Position numbers and translations under genes: made by a program
The notes under the pieces: model-generated
Databases searched by the model: none
The model's input: only the letters and a program-made list of their open reading frames with translations
Told to the model about the DNA's origin: nothing
Shown here: positions 51,899 through 62,053 of the stretch, one piece after another
Position numbering within the stretch: position 1 is the stretch's first letter
Layout of the letters: each line of letters begins with the position of its first letter
Assembly (NCBI GenBank): GCA_022450045.1
Contig: JAKURD010000005.1
Span: forward strand, 1 to 64,000
Reading direction: 5' to 3'
Source: Gracilimonas sp.
GTDB lineage: Bacteria > Bacteroidota > Rhodothermia > Balneolales > Balneolaceae
Length of the DNA: 64,000 nucleotides

Positions 51899-54800
51899 AT
51901 GAAAGATACAGCGATACCGAGACCAGGAATCTGCTTGAAAAGGATCGACCAATATGCATTTAAGTTGCTGATGGTTTTTCCTTTGATGATAGCGCTTCTA
52001 TTTTCGGGAATTGGACAAACTGACGCCTTGGCTCAGCAAAGGGTAACCATATCCGGAACCGTGACTGATGGCGAAACCGGTGAAACATTACCGGGAGTTA
52101 ACGTTATAGTTGTTGGTACAAATATAGGTACACCTACAAACATAGATGGGTATTATGAACTTAGTGTTCCCAGCCTGCAAGATACGCTGCAATTTTCCTT
52201 TCTTGGATTTCAGAGATTATTAGTTCCAATTGATGGAAGAACGGAAATTAATGTACAAATGCGCTCTGAGACCATATCAGGGGAAGAAGTAGTTGTAATT
52301 GGTTATGGAACTCAGCAGCAAGGTGATAACACCGGTTCTGTAAACTCTATTAGTACATCCGATTTTAATGATGGTAATATCACATCTCCACAACAATTGT
52401 TTCAAGGCAAGGCAGCTGGTGTAAGTGTAACATCCGGTGACGGTGCTCCCGGAAGTGGCGGCACCATCAGAATTAGGGGAGGTTCTTCACTTTCGGCAAG
52501 TAACGATCCTTTATTTGTTGTTGACGGTGTACCATTGGATGGCGGTGGAGTTTCCGGTATGAGAAATCCATTGAATACCATCAATCCAAATGATATTGAA
52601 TCTGTCAACATCCTGAAAGATGCATCAGCAACGGCTATTTACGGCTCTCGTGCTTCCAACGGTGTGATCATTATCAATACTAAAAAGGGCCGGGTTGGGC
52701 AGGATCTGGCAATCAATTACAGCACAAGACTCTCTTATCAAACCAACCAGCAAAGAGTAGATATGCTGGATGCTGATCAATTCCGTGATGTTATTCAAAA
52801 TAAATTAGGAGCCAATGCTGCAGATGAATTAGGTAATGCAGATACGAACTGGCAAGATGAAATCTACCGAAATGCTTTTGGCCAGGATCATAATGTAAGT
52901 GTTACCGGTGCTTATCAAAGTATTCCTTACCGTGTTTCGCTCGGTTTTTCCGGTAATGAAGGGATCCTGCGTACCGACAGGAATGATCGTTTAACAGGTT
53001 CAATTTCGTTGAATCCTTCTTTTCTTGATGATAACCTGAAGATAAACCTCAATGTGAAAGGCATGCGGGTTCAAAATCAGTTTGGAAATCAGAGTGCGAT
53101 CGGTTCTGCTGTTATTTTTGACCCTACACAACCGGTAGAGGGAAGCAGTTTTGGCGGATACTTTACCTGGCTTGATGGAAATGGTAATCCAAACCCACTT
53201 GCACCATCCAACCCGGTTGCTCTAATTAAGCAAAGAGAAGATGTATCTACAGTATATCGTACCATTGGTAATGTTGAAGTTAACTATGCGCTTCCTTTTG
53301 TATCAGGTTTGAACGCCATATTAAATGTAGGTATTGATTATTCGGATGTTGCGAATGGTGAAGTAGTAGTACCGGAAAATGCCGCATTTGAATATACCGG
53401 TGATTTTGCAACTTCAGGATTGAGGGTAGATTATGACCAAAGAAAAGAGAATGAACTCTTAGATTTCTATTTGAATTATCAGAAAGATGTAGCTGGCTGG
53501 GAAAGTAGTTTTGATGTGATCGCGGGTTATTCCTGGGAATATCATTATCAGGATGGCTTTGATTATGTTACCAATTTTGACCGTTCTGACGAGGCTAACT
53601 TAGATGTTCGGCAAGACACTGACTTTGCTACCGAAAATTATATCGTTTCCTTCTTTGGCCGCTTGAATTATGCTTTCAAAGACAAATACCTATTGACCGC
53701 TACATTGCGTCAGGATGGTACTTCAAGGTTTTCCGAAGATAATCGTTGGGGATTATTCCCTTCCGCTGCTCTTGCATGGAAAATCCATGAAGAATCATTT
53801 ATGAGCAGTGCAGATGCCGTGACTGAACTTAAATTACGTTTAGGATATGGAGTTACCGGTCAGCAGAATATTGGACTGGGAGATTATCCATATTTACCGG
53901 TTTATACATACAGTCAGCCTAACGCACGTTATCAGTTTGGTAATGAATTTGTTACCACACTGAGGCCTGAAGGATATAATCCGAATCTGAAATGGGAAGA
54001 AACCACAACGTATAACATTGGGTTAGACTACAGTTTATTTAATGACCGTATTTTTGGTAAAGTTGAAGGTTATATCAGAGAAACTAATGACCTGTTGAAT
54101 GTGGTGCCGGTTGCAGCGGGTTCAAACTTTACAAACCGGGTTCTGTCTAATGTAGGTACGCTGGAAGTAAGAGGGTTAGAGCTTGAAGTTACGGGCCGCA
54201 TGATCTCCACTCAAGATACGTACTGGGAGCTTGGTGTAAATGTTTCCAAGAATGAAGATGAGATCACAAAACTTACTACTGTTGATGACCCCAGCTACAT
54301 TGGGGTTGAAACCGGCGGAATTTCCGGCGGGGTTGGGAATACCATACAGCTTCACAGCGTAGGCTTTCCAAGAAGTTCATTTTATGTATTTGAACAGGTT
54401 TATAATGCTAACGGTAAGCCTATTGAAGGCCTTTACGTAGATCGTAATGGAGACGGAGTAATTAACGAAGCTGATAAGTATCGCCTTGAAAGCCCAAGTG
54501 CCGACTATGAATTCGGATTCAATTCAAGAGTAGAGTATAAGAACTGGGATGCATCCATTGCAGGGCATGCAAGTGTCGGCAATTATGTTTACAACAACGT
54601 TAAATCAGGTAATGCCTACTACAGCGAAATGTTTTATGAGGGGTATCTGAGAAATGCTCCTGAATCTGTTTTGGAAACAAACTTCAATAATGCTCAGTTT
54701 TTCTCTGATTATTACGTTGAAAATGCTTCGTTCCTGAGACTGGATAATATAAATCTTGGATACACTTTTAACGATACATTCAATGTTATCAATAGCCTCA

Positions 54801-54937
54801 GAGTATCAGCAACAGTGCAGAATGTATTTGTAATAACTAATTACAGTGGATTAGACCCCGAGGTATTCGGCGGTATTGACAACAATATTTATCCCCGGCC
54901 ACGTACGTTCGTTGTGGGCTTAAATCTGAATTTCTAA
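51899..54937 (+). CDS. SusC/RagA family TonB-dependent outer-membrane transporter
   Basis: A 1012-residue transporter. The long N-terminal signal ends near residue 45 (DALAQQ), followed by a carboxypeptidase-like domain (about 50-130; ISGTVTDGETGETLPGVNVIV), the TonB-box-like segment VVVIGYGTQ, a plug with GTIRIRGGSSLSASNDPLFVVDGV and SIEV-type SVNILKDASATAIYGSRASNGVI, and a 22-strand barrel ending in VVGLNLNF. It forms a lidded pore with SusD to import oligosaccharides, probably maltodextrins judging from the GH13 enzymes. It is first in the operon and preceded by two operators. Confidence 0.97.
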   Translation: MKDTAIPRPGICLKRIDQYAFKLLMVFPLMIALLFSGIGQTDALAQQRVTISGTVTDGETGETLPGVNVIVVGTNIGTPTNIDGYYELSVPSLQDTLQFSFLGFQRLLVPIDGRTEINVQMRSETISGEEVVVIGYGTQQQGDNTGSVNSISTSDFNDGNITSPQQLFQGKAAGVSVTSGDGAPGSGGTIRIRGGSSLSASNDPLFVVDGVPLDGGGVSGMRNPLNTINPNDIESVNILKDASATAIYGSRASNGVIIINTKKGRVGQDLAINYSTRLSYQTNQQRVDMLDADQFRDVIQNKLGANAADELGNADTNWQDEIYRNAFGQDHNVSVTGAYQSIPYRVSLGFSGNEGILRTDRNDRLTGSISLNPSFLDDNLKINLNVKGMRVQNQFGNQSAIGSAVIFDPTQPVEGSSFGGYFTWLDGNGNPNPLAPSNPVALIKQREDVSTVYRTIGNVEVNYALPFVSGLNAILNVGIDYSDVANGEVVVPENAAFEYTGDFATSGLRVDYDQRKENELLDFYLNYQKDVAGWESSFDVIAGYSWEYHYQDGFDYVTNFDRSDEANLDVRQDTDFATENYIVSFFGRLNYAFKDKYLLTATLRQDGTSRFSEDNRWGLFPSAALAWKIHEESFMSSADAVTELKLRLGYGVTGQQNIGLGDYPYLPVYTYSQPNARYQFGNEFVTTLRPEGYNPNLKWEETTTYNIGLDYSLFNDRIFGKVEGYIRETNDLLNVVPVAAGSNFTNRVLSNVGTLEVRGLELEVTGRMISTQDTYWELGVNVSKNEDEITKLTTVDDPSYIGVETGGISGGVGNTIQLHSVGFPRSSFYVFEQVYNANGKPIEGLYVDRNGDGVINEADKYRLESPSADYEFGFNSRVEYKNWDASIAGHASVGNYVYNNVKSGNAYYSEMFYEGYLRNAPESVLETNFNNAQFFSDYYVENASFLRLDNINLGYTFNDTFNVINSLRVSATVQNVFVITNYSGLDPEVFGGIDNNIYPRPRTFVVGLNLNF

Positions 54938-54962
54938 TTGAAACTATTTAATCACCAAGATC

Positions 54963-56870
54963 ATGTTTAAACAAACATATAAAACATTATTTATTGTACT
55001 TATCGTATTCTTGGGTCTTACAGCTACATCGTGTATCGATGATCTGAGCACATCACCTATAGATGACGATGTAGTTACATCTGAATCAATATATAATACC
55101 CCGGAAGATTACAGACAAGTTTTGGCGAAGCTTTATGCAGGCTTCTCAACCACAGGCCAGCAAGGTCCTGCGGGTAATGCTGACATACAAGGGATCGATG
55201 AAGGGTTCTCAAGTTATATCCGCCAATTTTTTACTCATCAGGAAAATCCAACCGATGAAGCTATTATCGGATGGGGAGATGAGGGCTTACCGGATTTCAA
55301 TACTATGTCGTGGACAGCTTCAAATGACTTTGTGATGGGAATGTACAGCCGTATATACTACACCATTACAATGGCTAATGAGTTTATCCGAAATGCAGAA
55401 GGCAGGGAAGAAGCTGTGATCCAGGAATATGTTGCTGAAGCTCGGTTCATCAGAGCACTAAGCTACTGGCACGCACTCGATCTATTTGGAGGGAAAATTC
55501 CTTTTGCTACTGAAGATGATGCAATAGGTGCAGAACCGCCACAGGTAACAAATACAGCTGATCTTTTTGCTTACATTGAAAGTGAGCTGCTTGAAATCGA
55601 AAATGATATTATAGGCCCTGGGCAAAATGAATACGGAAGAGCTGATCGCGGTGCCGTATGGATGCTGCTATCCAAGCTTTACTTAAATGCCGAAGTGTAT
55701 GTTGGTCAAGACCGATATGCAGATGCACTCACTTACAGTGAAAATGTTGTTGATGAATCTGCCTATGCGCTTCATAATAGCTATGATGAACTATTCTTAG
55801 CGGACAACCATACCGCAGATGGTATTATTTTCCCGATCACTTTTGACGGAACCAATACTACCGGTTATGGAGGTACAACTTTTATCACCCATGCCGCTGT
55901 TGGTGGTAATATGAGTGCCGCTGATTTTGGAATCGATGGCGGATGGGGTGGGTACCGTGTTACTCCACAATTTGTTGATTTATTCATGGAAGATTATTCC
56001 GGATATCAAACAGACAATCCCGATGGCGATAATGTCCTCTATGTACCGGGCGGCTATCAGGCAGCGAGTGGCTATACCTCTGACTGGACTCCACTGGAAG
56101 CAGCTACTTTGGTATCTGATAATAACGATGGTGTATATACAGGATACGTTTATTTTGCTGAAGGAGCGGAATACAAATTCACCGAAGGTGACTGGGGCAG
56201 CCAGGAATACAGTAATGATAATGGAAATATGGTGGCTGGTGGAGGGGGTAACTTCTCAGTAGCAGAAGGCGGACTCTATTATCTGGAAGTTGATGTTAAT
56301 AATCTCACGCTTGCCATTGAAATAGATGTTAACCCGGATGACTCTCGGGAAACTTTCTTTACTGACGGACAAACGAAATCTGTTGAAGATCCCGGTGATT
56401 TTTCAAATGGATATACGATTACCAAATGGAAAAATTTAAACTCTGACGGCAGCACTGGTAAAGACCTTGAATTCGTGGATATCGACTTCCCAATGTTCCG
56501 ACTGGCTGATGCCTATCTTATGTATGCGGAAGCAACTGCAAGAGGTGCAGCAGGAGGGGATGTGAATAAAGCCGTAGGTCTTGTTAATGACCTCCGATTC
56601 AGAGCAAATGGCGATAACTCGGGAGACATCACTCCTCAAGAGCTCACACCGGAGTTAGTACTGGATGAAAGGGCAAGAGAGCTATACTGGGAAGGGCACC
56701 GAAGAACAGATCTGAGAAGATTTGGCCTGTTCACTTCAGGCGACTATGTATGGGCCTGGAAAGGCGGGATTCAAGAAGGCCAGTCAGTCAGCAATCATTT
56801 CGGGATCTACCCAATACCGGCATCAGACGTAAATGCTAATCCAAATCTGAGTCAAAACCCAGGTTATTAA
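54963..56870 (+). CDS. SusD/RagB family lipoprotein with an inserted SusE-like domain
   Basis: A 635-residue outer-membrane lipoprotein (TATSC, Cys24) and lid of the SusC pore. The N-terminal TPR-like SusD body (YVAEARFIRALSYWHALDLFGG) and the C-terminal part (DSRETFFTDG, DERARELYWEGHRRTDLRRFG, FGIYPIPASD) are standard. Between them, about residues 360-455 (YVPGGYQAASGYTSDWTP to NNLTLAIEID) form an extra module close to the SusE domain at residues 161-255 of the next gene. Without it the length (about 537) is normal. The insert probably gives an added glycan-binding site. Confidence 0.95.
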   Translation: MFKQTYKTLFIVLIVFLGLTATSCIDDLSTSPIDDDVVTSESIYNTPEDYRQVLAKLYAGFSTTGQQGPAGNADIQGIDEGFSSYIRQFFTHQENPTDEAIIGWGDEGLPDFNTMSWTASNDFVMGMYSRIYYTITMANEFIRNAEGREEAVIQEYVAEARFIRALSYWHALDLFGGKIPFATEDDAIGAEPPQVTNTADLFAYIESELLEIENDIIGPGQNEYGRADRGAVWMLLSKLYLNAEVYVGQDRYADALTYSENVVDESAYALHNSYDELFLADNHTADGIIFPITFDGTNTTGYGGTTFITHAAVGGNMSAADFGIDGGWGGYRVTPQFVDLFMEDYSGYQTDNPDGDNVLYVPGGYQAASGYTSDWTPLEAATLVSDNNDGVYTGYVYFAEGAEYKFTEGDWGSQEYSNDNGNMVAGGGGNFSVAEGGLYYLEVDVNNLTLAIEIDVNPDDSRETFFTDGQTKSVEDPGDFSNGYTITKWKNLNSDGSTGKDLEFVDIDFPMFRLADAYLMYAEATARGAAGGDVNKAVGLVNDLRFRANGDNSGDITPQELTPELVLDERARELYWEGHRRTDLRRFGLFTSGDYVWAWKGGIQEGQSVSNHFGIYPIPASDVNANPNLSQNPGY

Positions 56871-56893
56871 CCAACAAATTTTAGGACAGAATT

Positions 56894-57949
56894 ATGAAAA
56901 AACTAAATCTATTCATATTCGCATTAGCCGGCTTTTTTATCTTTACTTCATGTGAAGATTCTGTGGGTCCTATGTTAAGTACTGATATTCAAGCGCCTTC
57001 TTTTTCTAATGCTCCATCAGGAGAATCTTTCGTTCTAACGGAAGAGACCAGTGATGAAGTTGCATTTGAATTAGAATGGAGAAAACCGGGAGTTGGTTTT
57101 AGAGCAGCTGCAACCTATACGATTGAAATGGCTGAATCAGGAACTGAGTTTGCAGACCCATCCAATTTAGCGCAAACAACTAACAATTCGCTGACCATGA
57201 CTGTTGGCCAATTGAATAACAGAATGTTGGCTTCCGGTTTCCCGGCAAATGTAGAAACGGAGATCGATATTAGAGTTAAAGCAGAGATCAATGATGAAGT
57301 TGAAATACTTTATTCATCACCTGTTTCTTTTGCGGTAACCCCATATTTTGTAGATGTCAATTACCCGGAAATTTATGTACCCGGCGGATATCAAAGCGCA
57401 AGTGGATATGGTAACGACTGGACTCCTGAAGACGCTCCTCCATTAACTTCTATTGATTCTAACGATCGTTATGAAGGCTATGTATATATGGCTAATGGCG
57501 GAAATCAATTCAAATTTACACCGGAGCGAAACTGGGATGCCGACTGGGGTGATGATGGTGGAGATGGAACACTCGAACCGGGATCAAGTAATATTGAATT
57601 GGCTGATGCAGGTTACTATAAAATAAACGTGAATTTGAACACGCTTGTATATACCATTCTTGATACACAGTGGGGTATAATTGGCGATGCAACTGCAAAC
57701 GGATGGGATTCAGATACAGATATGACCTATGATGCAGTCGAGAAAGTATGGACTATAGACGCCACTCTTTCTGCAGGAGAAATGAAGTTCAGAGCCAACG
57801 ATGCGTGGGATCTGGATTACGGTGACAATGAAGGAGACGGATTCCTCGATCAGGGAGGAGGAAATATCGCAGTTCCAGCATCCGGTAACTATACCGTGAT
57901 ATTGGATCTTAGCGAAGCTCCTTATTCTTATGAACTGATCCAGAATTAG
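56894..57949 (+). CDS. SusE/SusF family surface glycan-binding lipoprotein
   Basis: A 351-residue lipoprotein (FIFTSC, Cys20). An N-terminal SusE-type domain (about 25-150; TSDEVAFELEWRKP) is followed by two starch-binding-like modules: 161-255 (YVPGGYQSASGYGNDWTP, FKFTPERNWDADWGDDGG) and 257-350 (WGIIGDATANGWDSDTDMTYD, MKFRANDAWDLDYGDNEG). The aromatic-rich motifs are typical of maltooligosaccharide-binding SusE/F domains. It lies 23 nt downstream of susD and is last before a hairpin and the regulator gene. Confidence 0.93.
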   Translation: MKKLNLFIFALAGFFIFTSCEDSVGPMLSTDIQAPSFSNAPSGESFVLTEETSDEVAFELEWRKPGVGFRAAATYTIEMAESGTEFADPSNLAQTTNNSLTMTVGQLNNRMLASGFPANVETEIDIRVKAEINDEVEILYSSPVSFAVTPYFVDVNYPEIYVPGGYQSASGYGNDWTPEDAPPLTSIDSNDRYEGYVYMANGGNQFKFTPERNWDADWGDDGGDGTLEPGSSNIELADAGYYKINVNLNTLVYTILDTQWGIIGDATANGWDSDTDMTYDAVEKVWTIDATLSAGEMKFRANDAWDLDYGDNEGDGFLDQGGGNIAVPASGNYTVILDLSEAPYSYELIQN

Positions 57950-57957
57950 AAGATTGA

Positions 57958-58003
57958 ATAAACTGTCTGAGATCCATATTAAGTGGGTCTCAGATCGGTT
58001 TAT
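57958..58003 (+). terminator. Hairpin after the SusE gene
   Basis: A long stem: ATAAACTGTCTGAGATCC (57958-57975) pairs with GGGTCTCAGATCGGTTTAT (57985-58003) with one bulge and wobble, loop ATATTAAGT. It begins 8 nt after the SusE stop. The following sequence has no strong T tract, so it may partly end transcription or protect the susCDE mRNA and set a lower level for the regulator and GH13 genes. Confidence 0.7.
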
Positions 58004-58143
58004 ACTACTGAAGACTTTATAGTATAGGACATTAATTAATAAGAGGATGGAATTCTCATTACTAATGTTTAAAGTATATACCTTTACATTCTTACCAATG
58101 CTACTCTAAGAAACTGATCTGGTAATATTTAAAGAATTTTGAT

Positions 58144-59157
58144 TTGGCAGCTACAATCTATGATATCGCAAAAAAAGCCGGGGTTAGTATAGCCACGGTA
58201 TCCCGTGTCTTCAATAACAGCGGGAATGTATCTGACAAAGCTTGCAAAAAAGTTCTGTCAGTAGCCGATGAAATGGGGTATCATCCACAAGCTTTTGCAC
58301 AAGGTTTGGCAAGCCGCAAAAGCAATACCCTCATGATCGTTGTTCCGGTCATTTCTAATTATTTCTTCATGGAGATACTTGGTGGAGTTCAGGATAAGCT
58401 GAGCGATATGAACTACGAGCTCAGTATTTTTAATATCAACCCTAACAAAGACCTGAAAAAGCAAGTCGAACACGTTCTAAAACGAAGATGGGCTGAGGGG
58501 TATTTATTTGTCTCCATCCATTTAGAAGACAAAGACTGGAAAAGTTTTCAAAAATATAATGTCCCGATTACTTTAGTTGATGAATATTTTGAAGGATTTG
58601 ACTCCGTAAGTGTGGATAATTCTCAGGGAGCATACCGGGCAGTTAAGGCTTTGTATGAATATGGGAACAGGAAGATCGCCATGTTATCAGCACTGGAGTC
58701 TTCAAAACCCATTAAAGATCGATTAAAAGGTTACAAGAAAGCATTTGAAGAACTCGACCTTCCATTTGACGGAAAGCTTATCGTAAAAGGGGATACGATG
58801 AATCGTGATGGCTTTACCGAACGTGCCGGTTATGAAGCCATGATGAAGATACTGAAAATGGACCCGGTACCTGATGCCTGCTTTTGCGCTTCAGATATAC
58901 AGGCAGTGGGAGCTTTAAAAGCTATGCAAGATGCAAATAAGTTTATTCCTATCATAGGATATGACGACATAGAACTCGCCGAATACATGGGACTTTCTAC
59001 TATTCGTCAGCCCATGAAAGAAATGGGATTTTTTGCTACTCAAAATCTTATTGACAGGATCAATAACCCGGACAAAACCATATCACAAACCATTTATACT
59101 CCCGAACTTATTACCCGGTCTTCTACAAAACTAAACGGAAGAGCGGTTGATGTTTAA
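58144..59157 (+). CDS. LacI-family transcriptional regulator
   Basis: A 337-residue LacI/GalR regulator with a TTG start that gives the canonical N terminus ATIYDIAKKAGVSIATVSRVF (helix-turn-helix at about 4-25), hinge helix PQAFAQGLASRKSNT and a periplasmic-binding-protein-like sensor domain (about 60-335; DACFCASDIQAVGALKAM, IPIIGYDDIELAEYM, STIRQPMKEMGFFAT). Its position inside an alpha-glucan locus, with two matching palindromes before susC, makes it the likely local regulator. Effector is probably a maltooligosaccharide-derived sugar. Confidence 0.95.
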   Translation: MAATIYDIAKKAGVSIATVSRVFNNSGNVSDKACKKVLSVADEMGYHPQAFAQGLASRKSNTLMIVVPVISNYFFMEILGGVQDKLSDMNYELSIFNINPNKDLKKQVEHVLKRRWAEGYLFVSIHLEDKDWKSFQKYNVPITLVDEYFEGFDSVSVDNSQGAYRAVKALYEYGNRKIAMLSALESSKPIKDRLKGYKKAFEELDLPFDGKLIVKGDTMNRDGFTERAGYEAMMKILKMDPVPDACFCASDIQAVGALKAMQDANKFIPIIGYDDIELAEYMGLSTIRQPMKEMGFFATQNLIDRINNPDKTISQTIYTPELITRSSTKLNGRAVDV

Positions 59158-59167
59158 AGATATTGCA

Positions 59168-62041
59168 ATGAAAGTAATTAAGTCCTTTTTATTTTTTTTA
59201 CTGCTCCAATATTCAGGGCCGGCAATTCTTGCGCAAATAATCGTCACCGATCCTGCTTTTCCAACAGAGTCGGGTGAAGTTACTATCACCTATGATGCCA
59301 CCGAAGGAAATGGTGAGCTCGCTGGGTTTACCGGTGATGTGTATTTATATACGGGTGCCATTACTTCTGAGAGTAATGGAGAGTGGAAAAATGTGCAACC
59401 AAGTGGCGGATGGACCAATTACCCAGAAAATCTCAAGGCTATATCATTAGGAAATGATAAATGGGAATTTACGTATGGGCCATCAGTCAGAGAGTTTTTC
59501 AACATTACAGATTTCAATGAAACCATACTTGAGATAGCTGTTCTATTCAGAGGCACAGTAGATGGGTCCGGCAATCCTGATGCAGTTGGGCGAGCTTCAG
59601 GTGGAGGTGATATATTCGTTCCACTTTCTACCAGAGACGTTAATGCTCAATTCATATCCCCATTTGAGGATTTTGAGATCATTGAAAAGGGTAATACCTT
59701 TGAACTGGTTGGTATTGGAAGCGTCAGTGAAGGAACATTATCCCTTAAGCTTTTAAAAGAGGGCATTGAGGTTGCGAGTACATCAGATGATACTCTCAGA
59801 TATACTTTTGACCCGGCTGTGGGTGAAAATGATGCTAATTTCTCCCTGATCGCGGATAATGGACAAAATATTGCCGATACGGCTTCAACCTTCATAACGA
59901 TACGGGATAATGTAGGGGAAACAACGGCAAGACCAGGCGGATTGGAGGATGGCATCACATTATCCTCAAATTCTATAAGTTTATCCCTATTTGCACCAAA
60001 TAAAGAATATGTATATGTGATCGGGGATTTCAATGACTGGACACCGACTTCAGAATATCTGATGAGCAAGGAAACTGCCGGTGCCGACAGTGCCTGGTTC
60101 TGGATCGAGAACATCAGCCTGAATTCCAGAGAAGAATATACCTTTCAGTACCTGGTGGATGGTGAGATTCGAATTGCGGATCCCTATTCAGAACAAGTAC
60201 TTGATTCTTTTAATGATCAGTACATTCCTGAGGCTACCTATCCCAATCTTAAACCATATCCACAGGGGCAAACAGCTGGATTGGTTAGTTTGGTCCGACC
60301 CGGCGTGCCGGAATTTACCTGGGAGGCTACGAATTATCAGCGGCCTGAAAAGACCGAACTTGTGGTGTATCAACTACTGATCCGTGATTTTATAGAAGCT
60401 CAAAATTACCAGACCCTGACCGATACTTTGGATTATTTGGAGAATCTGGGGGTGAACGCTATCGAACTATTGCCGATAAGTGAATATGACGGAAATCTAA
60501 GCTGGGGATATAATCCAAGTTTTCACCTTGCTCTTGATAAATATTATGGTACTCCTGAGGCTTTCAAACGGTTTGTGGATGAAGCTCATAAAAGAGATAT
60601 GGCTGTTATCCTGGATGTGGTAATGAATCACGCTACCGATGCAAGTTCGCTTTACAGGTTATATGATTATGGTGAAAATCCTTACTTCAATCCAACTCCG
60701 ACTCACGCCTATAATGTTTTTAACGATTTTGATCACTCTTATTCTGGTACCAGGTATTATACAAAGAGAATGATCGAGTATTGGATCAACGAATACAATA
60801 TTGATGGATTCCGCTGGGATCTTACTAAGGGATTTACACAAAATTGTACAGAAAATGATGAATCCTGTACCGGAAGGTATCAGCAAGACAGGGTAGATGT
60901 GTTAAAAGAATATGCAGACTACCAATGGGCTGCTGATCCGGATTTTTACGTAATCTTTGAGCACCTTGGCGGTGAACAGGAAGAAGCCGAGTGGGCTAAC
61001 TACCGCCTGAATGAAGGTAATGGCATCATGCTTTGGGGCAATATGAACGGTCCCTATAATGAAGCAACCATGGGATTCACAAGCGGCAACAATTCAGATC
61101 TTACCAGAGTGTTATCAGAATCACGGAGCAGTTTTCAGGGCCGCCGTTTGATTGGGTATATGGAAAGTCATGATGAACAGCGCCTGATGTACAAGAACCT
61201 TTTATATGGAGCACAGTCAGGAGATTATAATATAAAGGAATTATCTACAGCTCTGGACAGACAGAAAATCGCAGGCGCGTTTTTCTTCACTTTACCAGGG
61301 CCAAAAATGTTTTGGCAATTCGGAGAACTGGGCTATGACGTTGACATAAATTTCAATGGCAGAACCGGGGAAAAGCCTATCAGATGGGAGTATTTTGAGG
61401 ACTCTAATCGTCTTAAACTATACAAGACATGGAGTGCCTTATTGACTCTCAGGCATTCAAGTCCTGCTTTCACTCAGCCTGAAAATGCCACTTATAACCT
61501 GGTAAATGCTGTCAAATACATTACCCTTGAACATCAGGATACCGATGTGGTGATAGCTGGTAACTTTGGTATTGAAGAAACTAATATTACCCTGGATTAT
61601 ACTCAGGATGGAACCTGGTACAATTATTTTGATGCATCAACCGTAGATGTAACAAATTTACAGAGAGATCTGACATTAAGACCCGGTGAATTCAGAATTT
61701 ATACTACCAAGGAATTTGCAGCCCCTGAAGAAGGTATCGTGGTATCCAACGAAACACCGGCAGGTGATGATGTGCCTCAAACGTTTAGGTTAGGACAGAA
61801 TTACCCGAATCCATTCAACCCCACAACCTCATTTGCCTTTGATGTGGCGCGAGCATCCGATGTTAAACTTGAAGTGTTCGACATGCTGGGAAGAAAGGTG
61901 AGGGAACTGGTTAACGAGCGTAAAGTTGCTGGAATTTACACCATTTCATTGGAAGCTGGTGAATTAAGCAGTGGCATGTACATTTACCGTTTGCAGGCAG
62001 GGGATGTTGTTCTTTCCAAGAAAATGACACTTATAAAGTAA
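59168..62041 (+). CDS. GH13 alpha-amylase-family enzyme with type IX secretion tail
   Basis: A 957-residue protein; start at ATG 59168 gives a standard signal (ending PAILAQ), and an ATG at 59150 overlapping the regulator stop is an alternative. After N-terminal beta domains, a CBM48-like module (VYVIGDFNDWTPTSEYLM) precedes a GH13 barrel (VYQLLIRDFIEAQNY, GVNAIELLPISEYDGNLSWGY, VILDVVMNHATDAS). Catalytic residues are Asp551 (GFRWDLTKG), Glu598 (VIFEHLGG) and Asp669 (ESHDEQRL). A sorting domain (878-957; NYPNPFNPTTSF, GMYIYRLQAG) directs it through the type IX system to the surface or outside. Confidence 0.95.
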   Translation: MKVIKSFLFFLLLQYSGPAILAQIIVTDPAFPTESGEVTITYDATEGNGELAGFTGDVYLYTGAITSESNGEWKNVQPSGGWTNYPENLKAISLGNDKWEFTYGPSVREFFNITDFNETILEIAVLFRGTVDGSGNPDAVGRASGGGDIFVPLSTRDVNAQFISPFEDFEIIEKGNTFELVGIGSVSEGTLSLKLLKEGIEVASTSDDTLRYTFDPAVGENDANFSLIADNGQNIADTASTFITIRDNVGETTARPGGLEDGITLSSNSISLSLFAPNKEYVYVIGDFNDWTPTSEYLMSKETAGADSAWFWIENISLNSREEYTFQYLVDGEIRIADPYSEQVLDSFNDQYIPEATYPNLKPYPQGQTAGLVSLVRPGVPEFTWEATNYQRPEKTELVVYQLLIRDFIEAQNYQTLTDTLDYLENLGVNAIELLPISEYDGNLSWGYNPSFHLALDKYYGTPEAFKRFVDEAHKRDMAVILDVVMNHATDASSLYRLYDYGENPYFNPTPTHAYNVFNDFDHSYSGTRYYTKRMIEYWINEYNIDGFRWDLTKGFTQNCTENDESCTGRYQQDRVDVLKEYADYQWAADPDFYVIFEHLGGEQEEAEWANYRLNEGNGIMLWGNMNGPYNEATMGFTSGNNSDLTRVLSESRSSFQGRRLIGYMESHDEQRLMYKNLLYGAQSGDYNIKELSTALDRQKIAGAFFFTLPGPKMFWQFGELGYDVDINFNGRTGEKPIRWEYFEDSNRLKLYKTWSALLTLRHSSPAFTQPENATYNLVNAVKYITLEHQDTDVVIAGNFGIEETNITLDYTQDGTWYNYFDASTVDVTNLQRDLTLRPGEFRIYTTKEFAAPEEGIVVSNETPAGDDVPQTFRLGQNYPNPFNPTTSFAFDVARASDVKLEVFDMLGRKVRELVNERKVAGIYTISLEAGELSSGMYIYRLQAGDVVLSKKMTLIK

Positions 62042-62053
62042 GCAGGATATATA

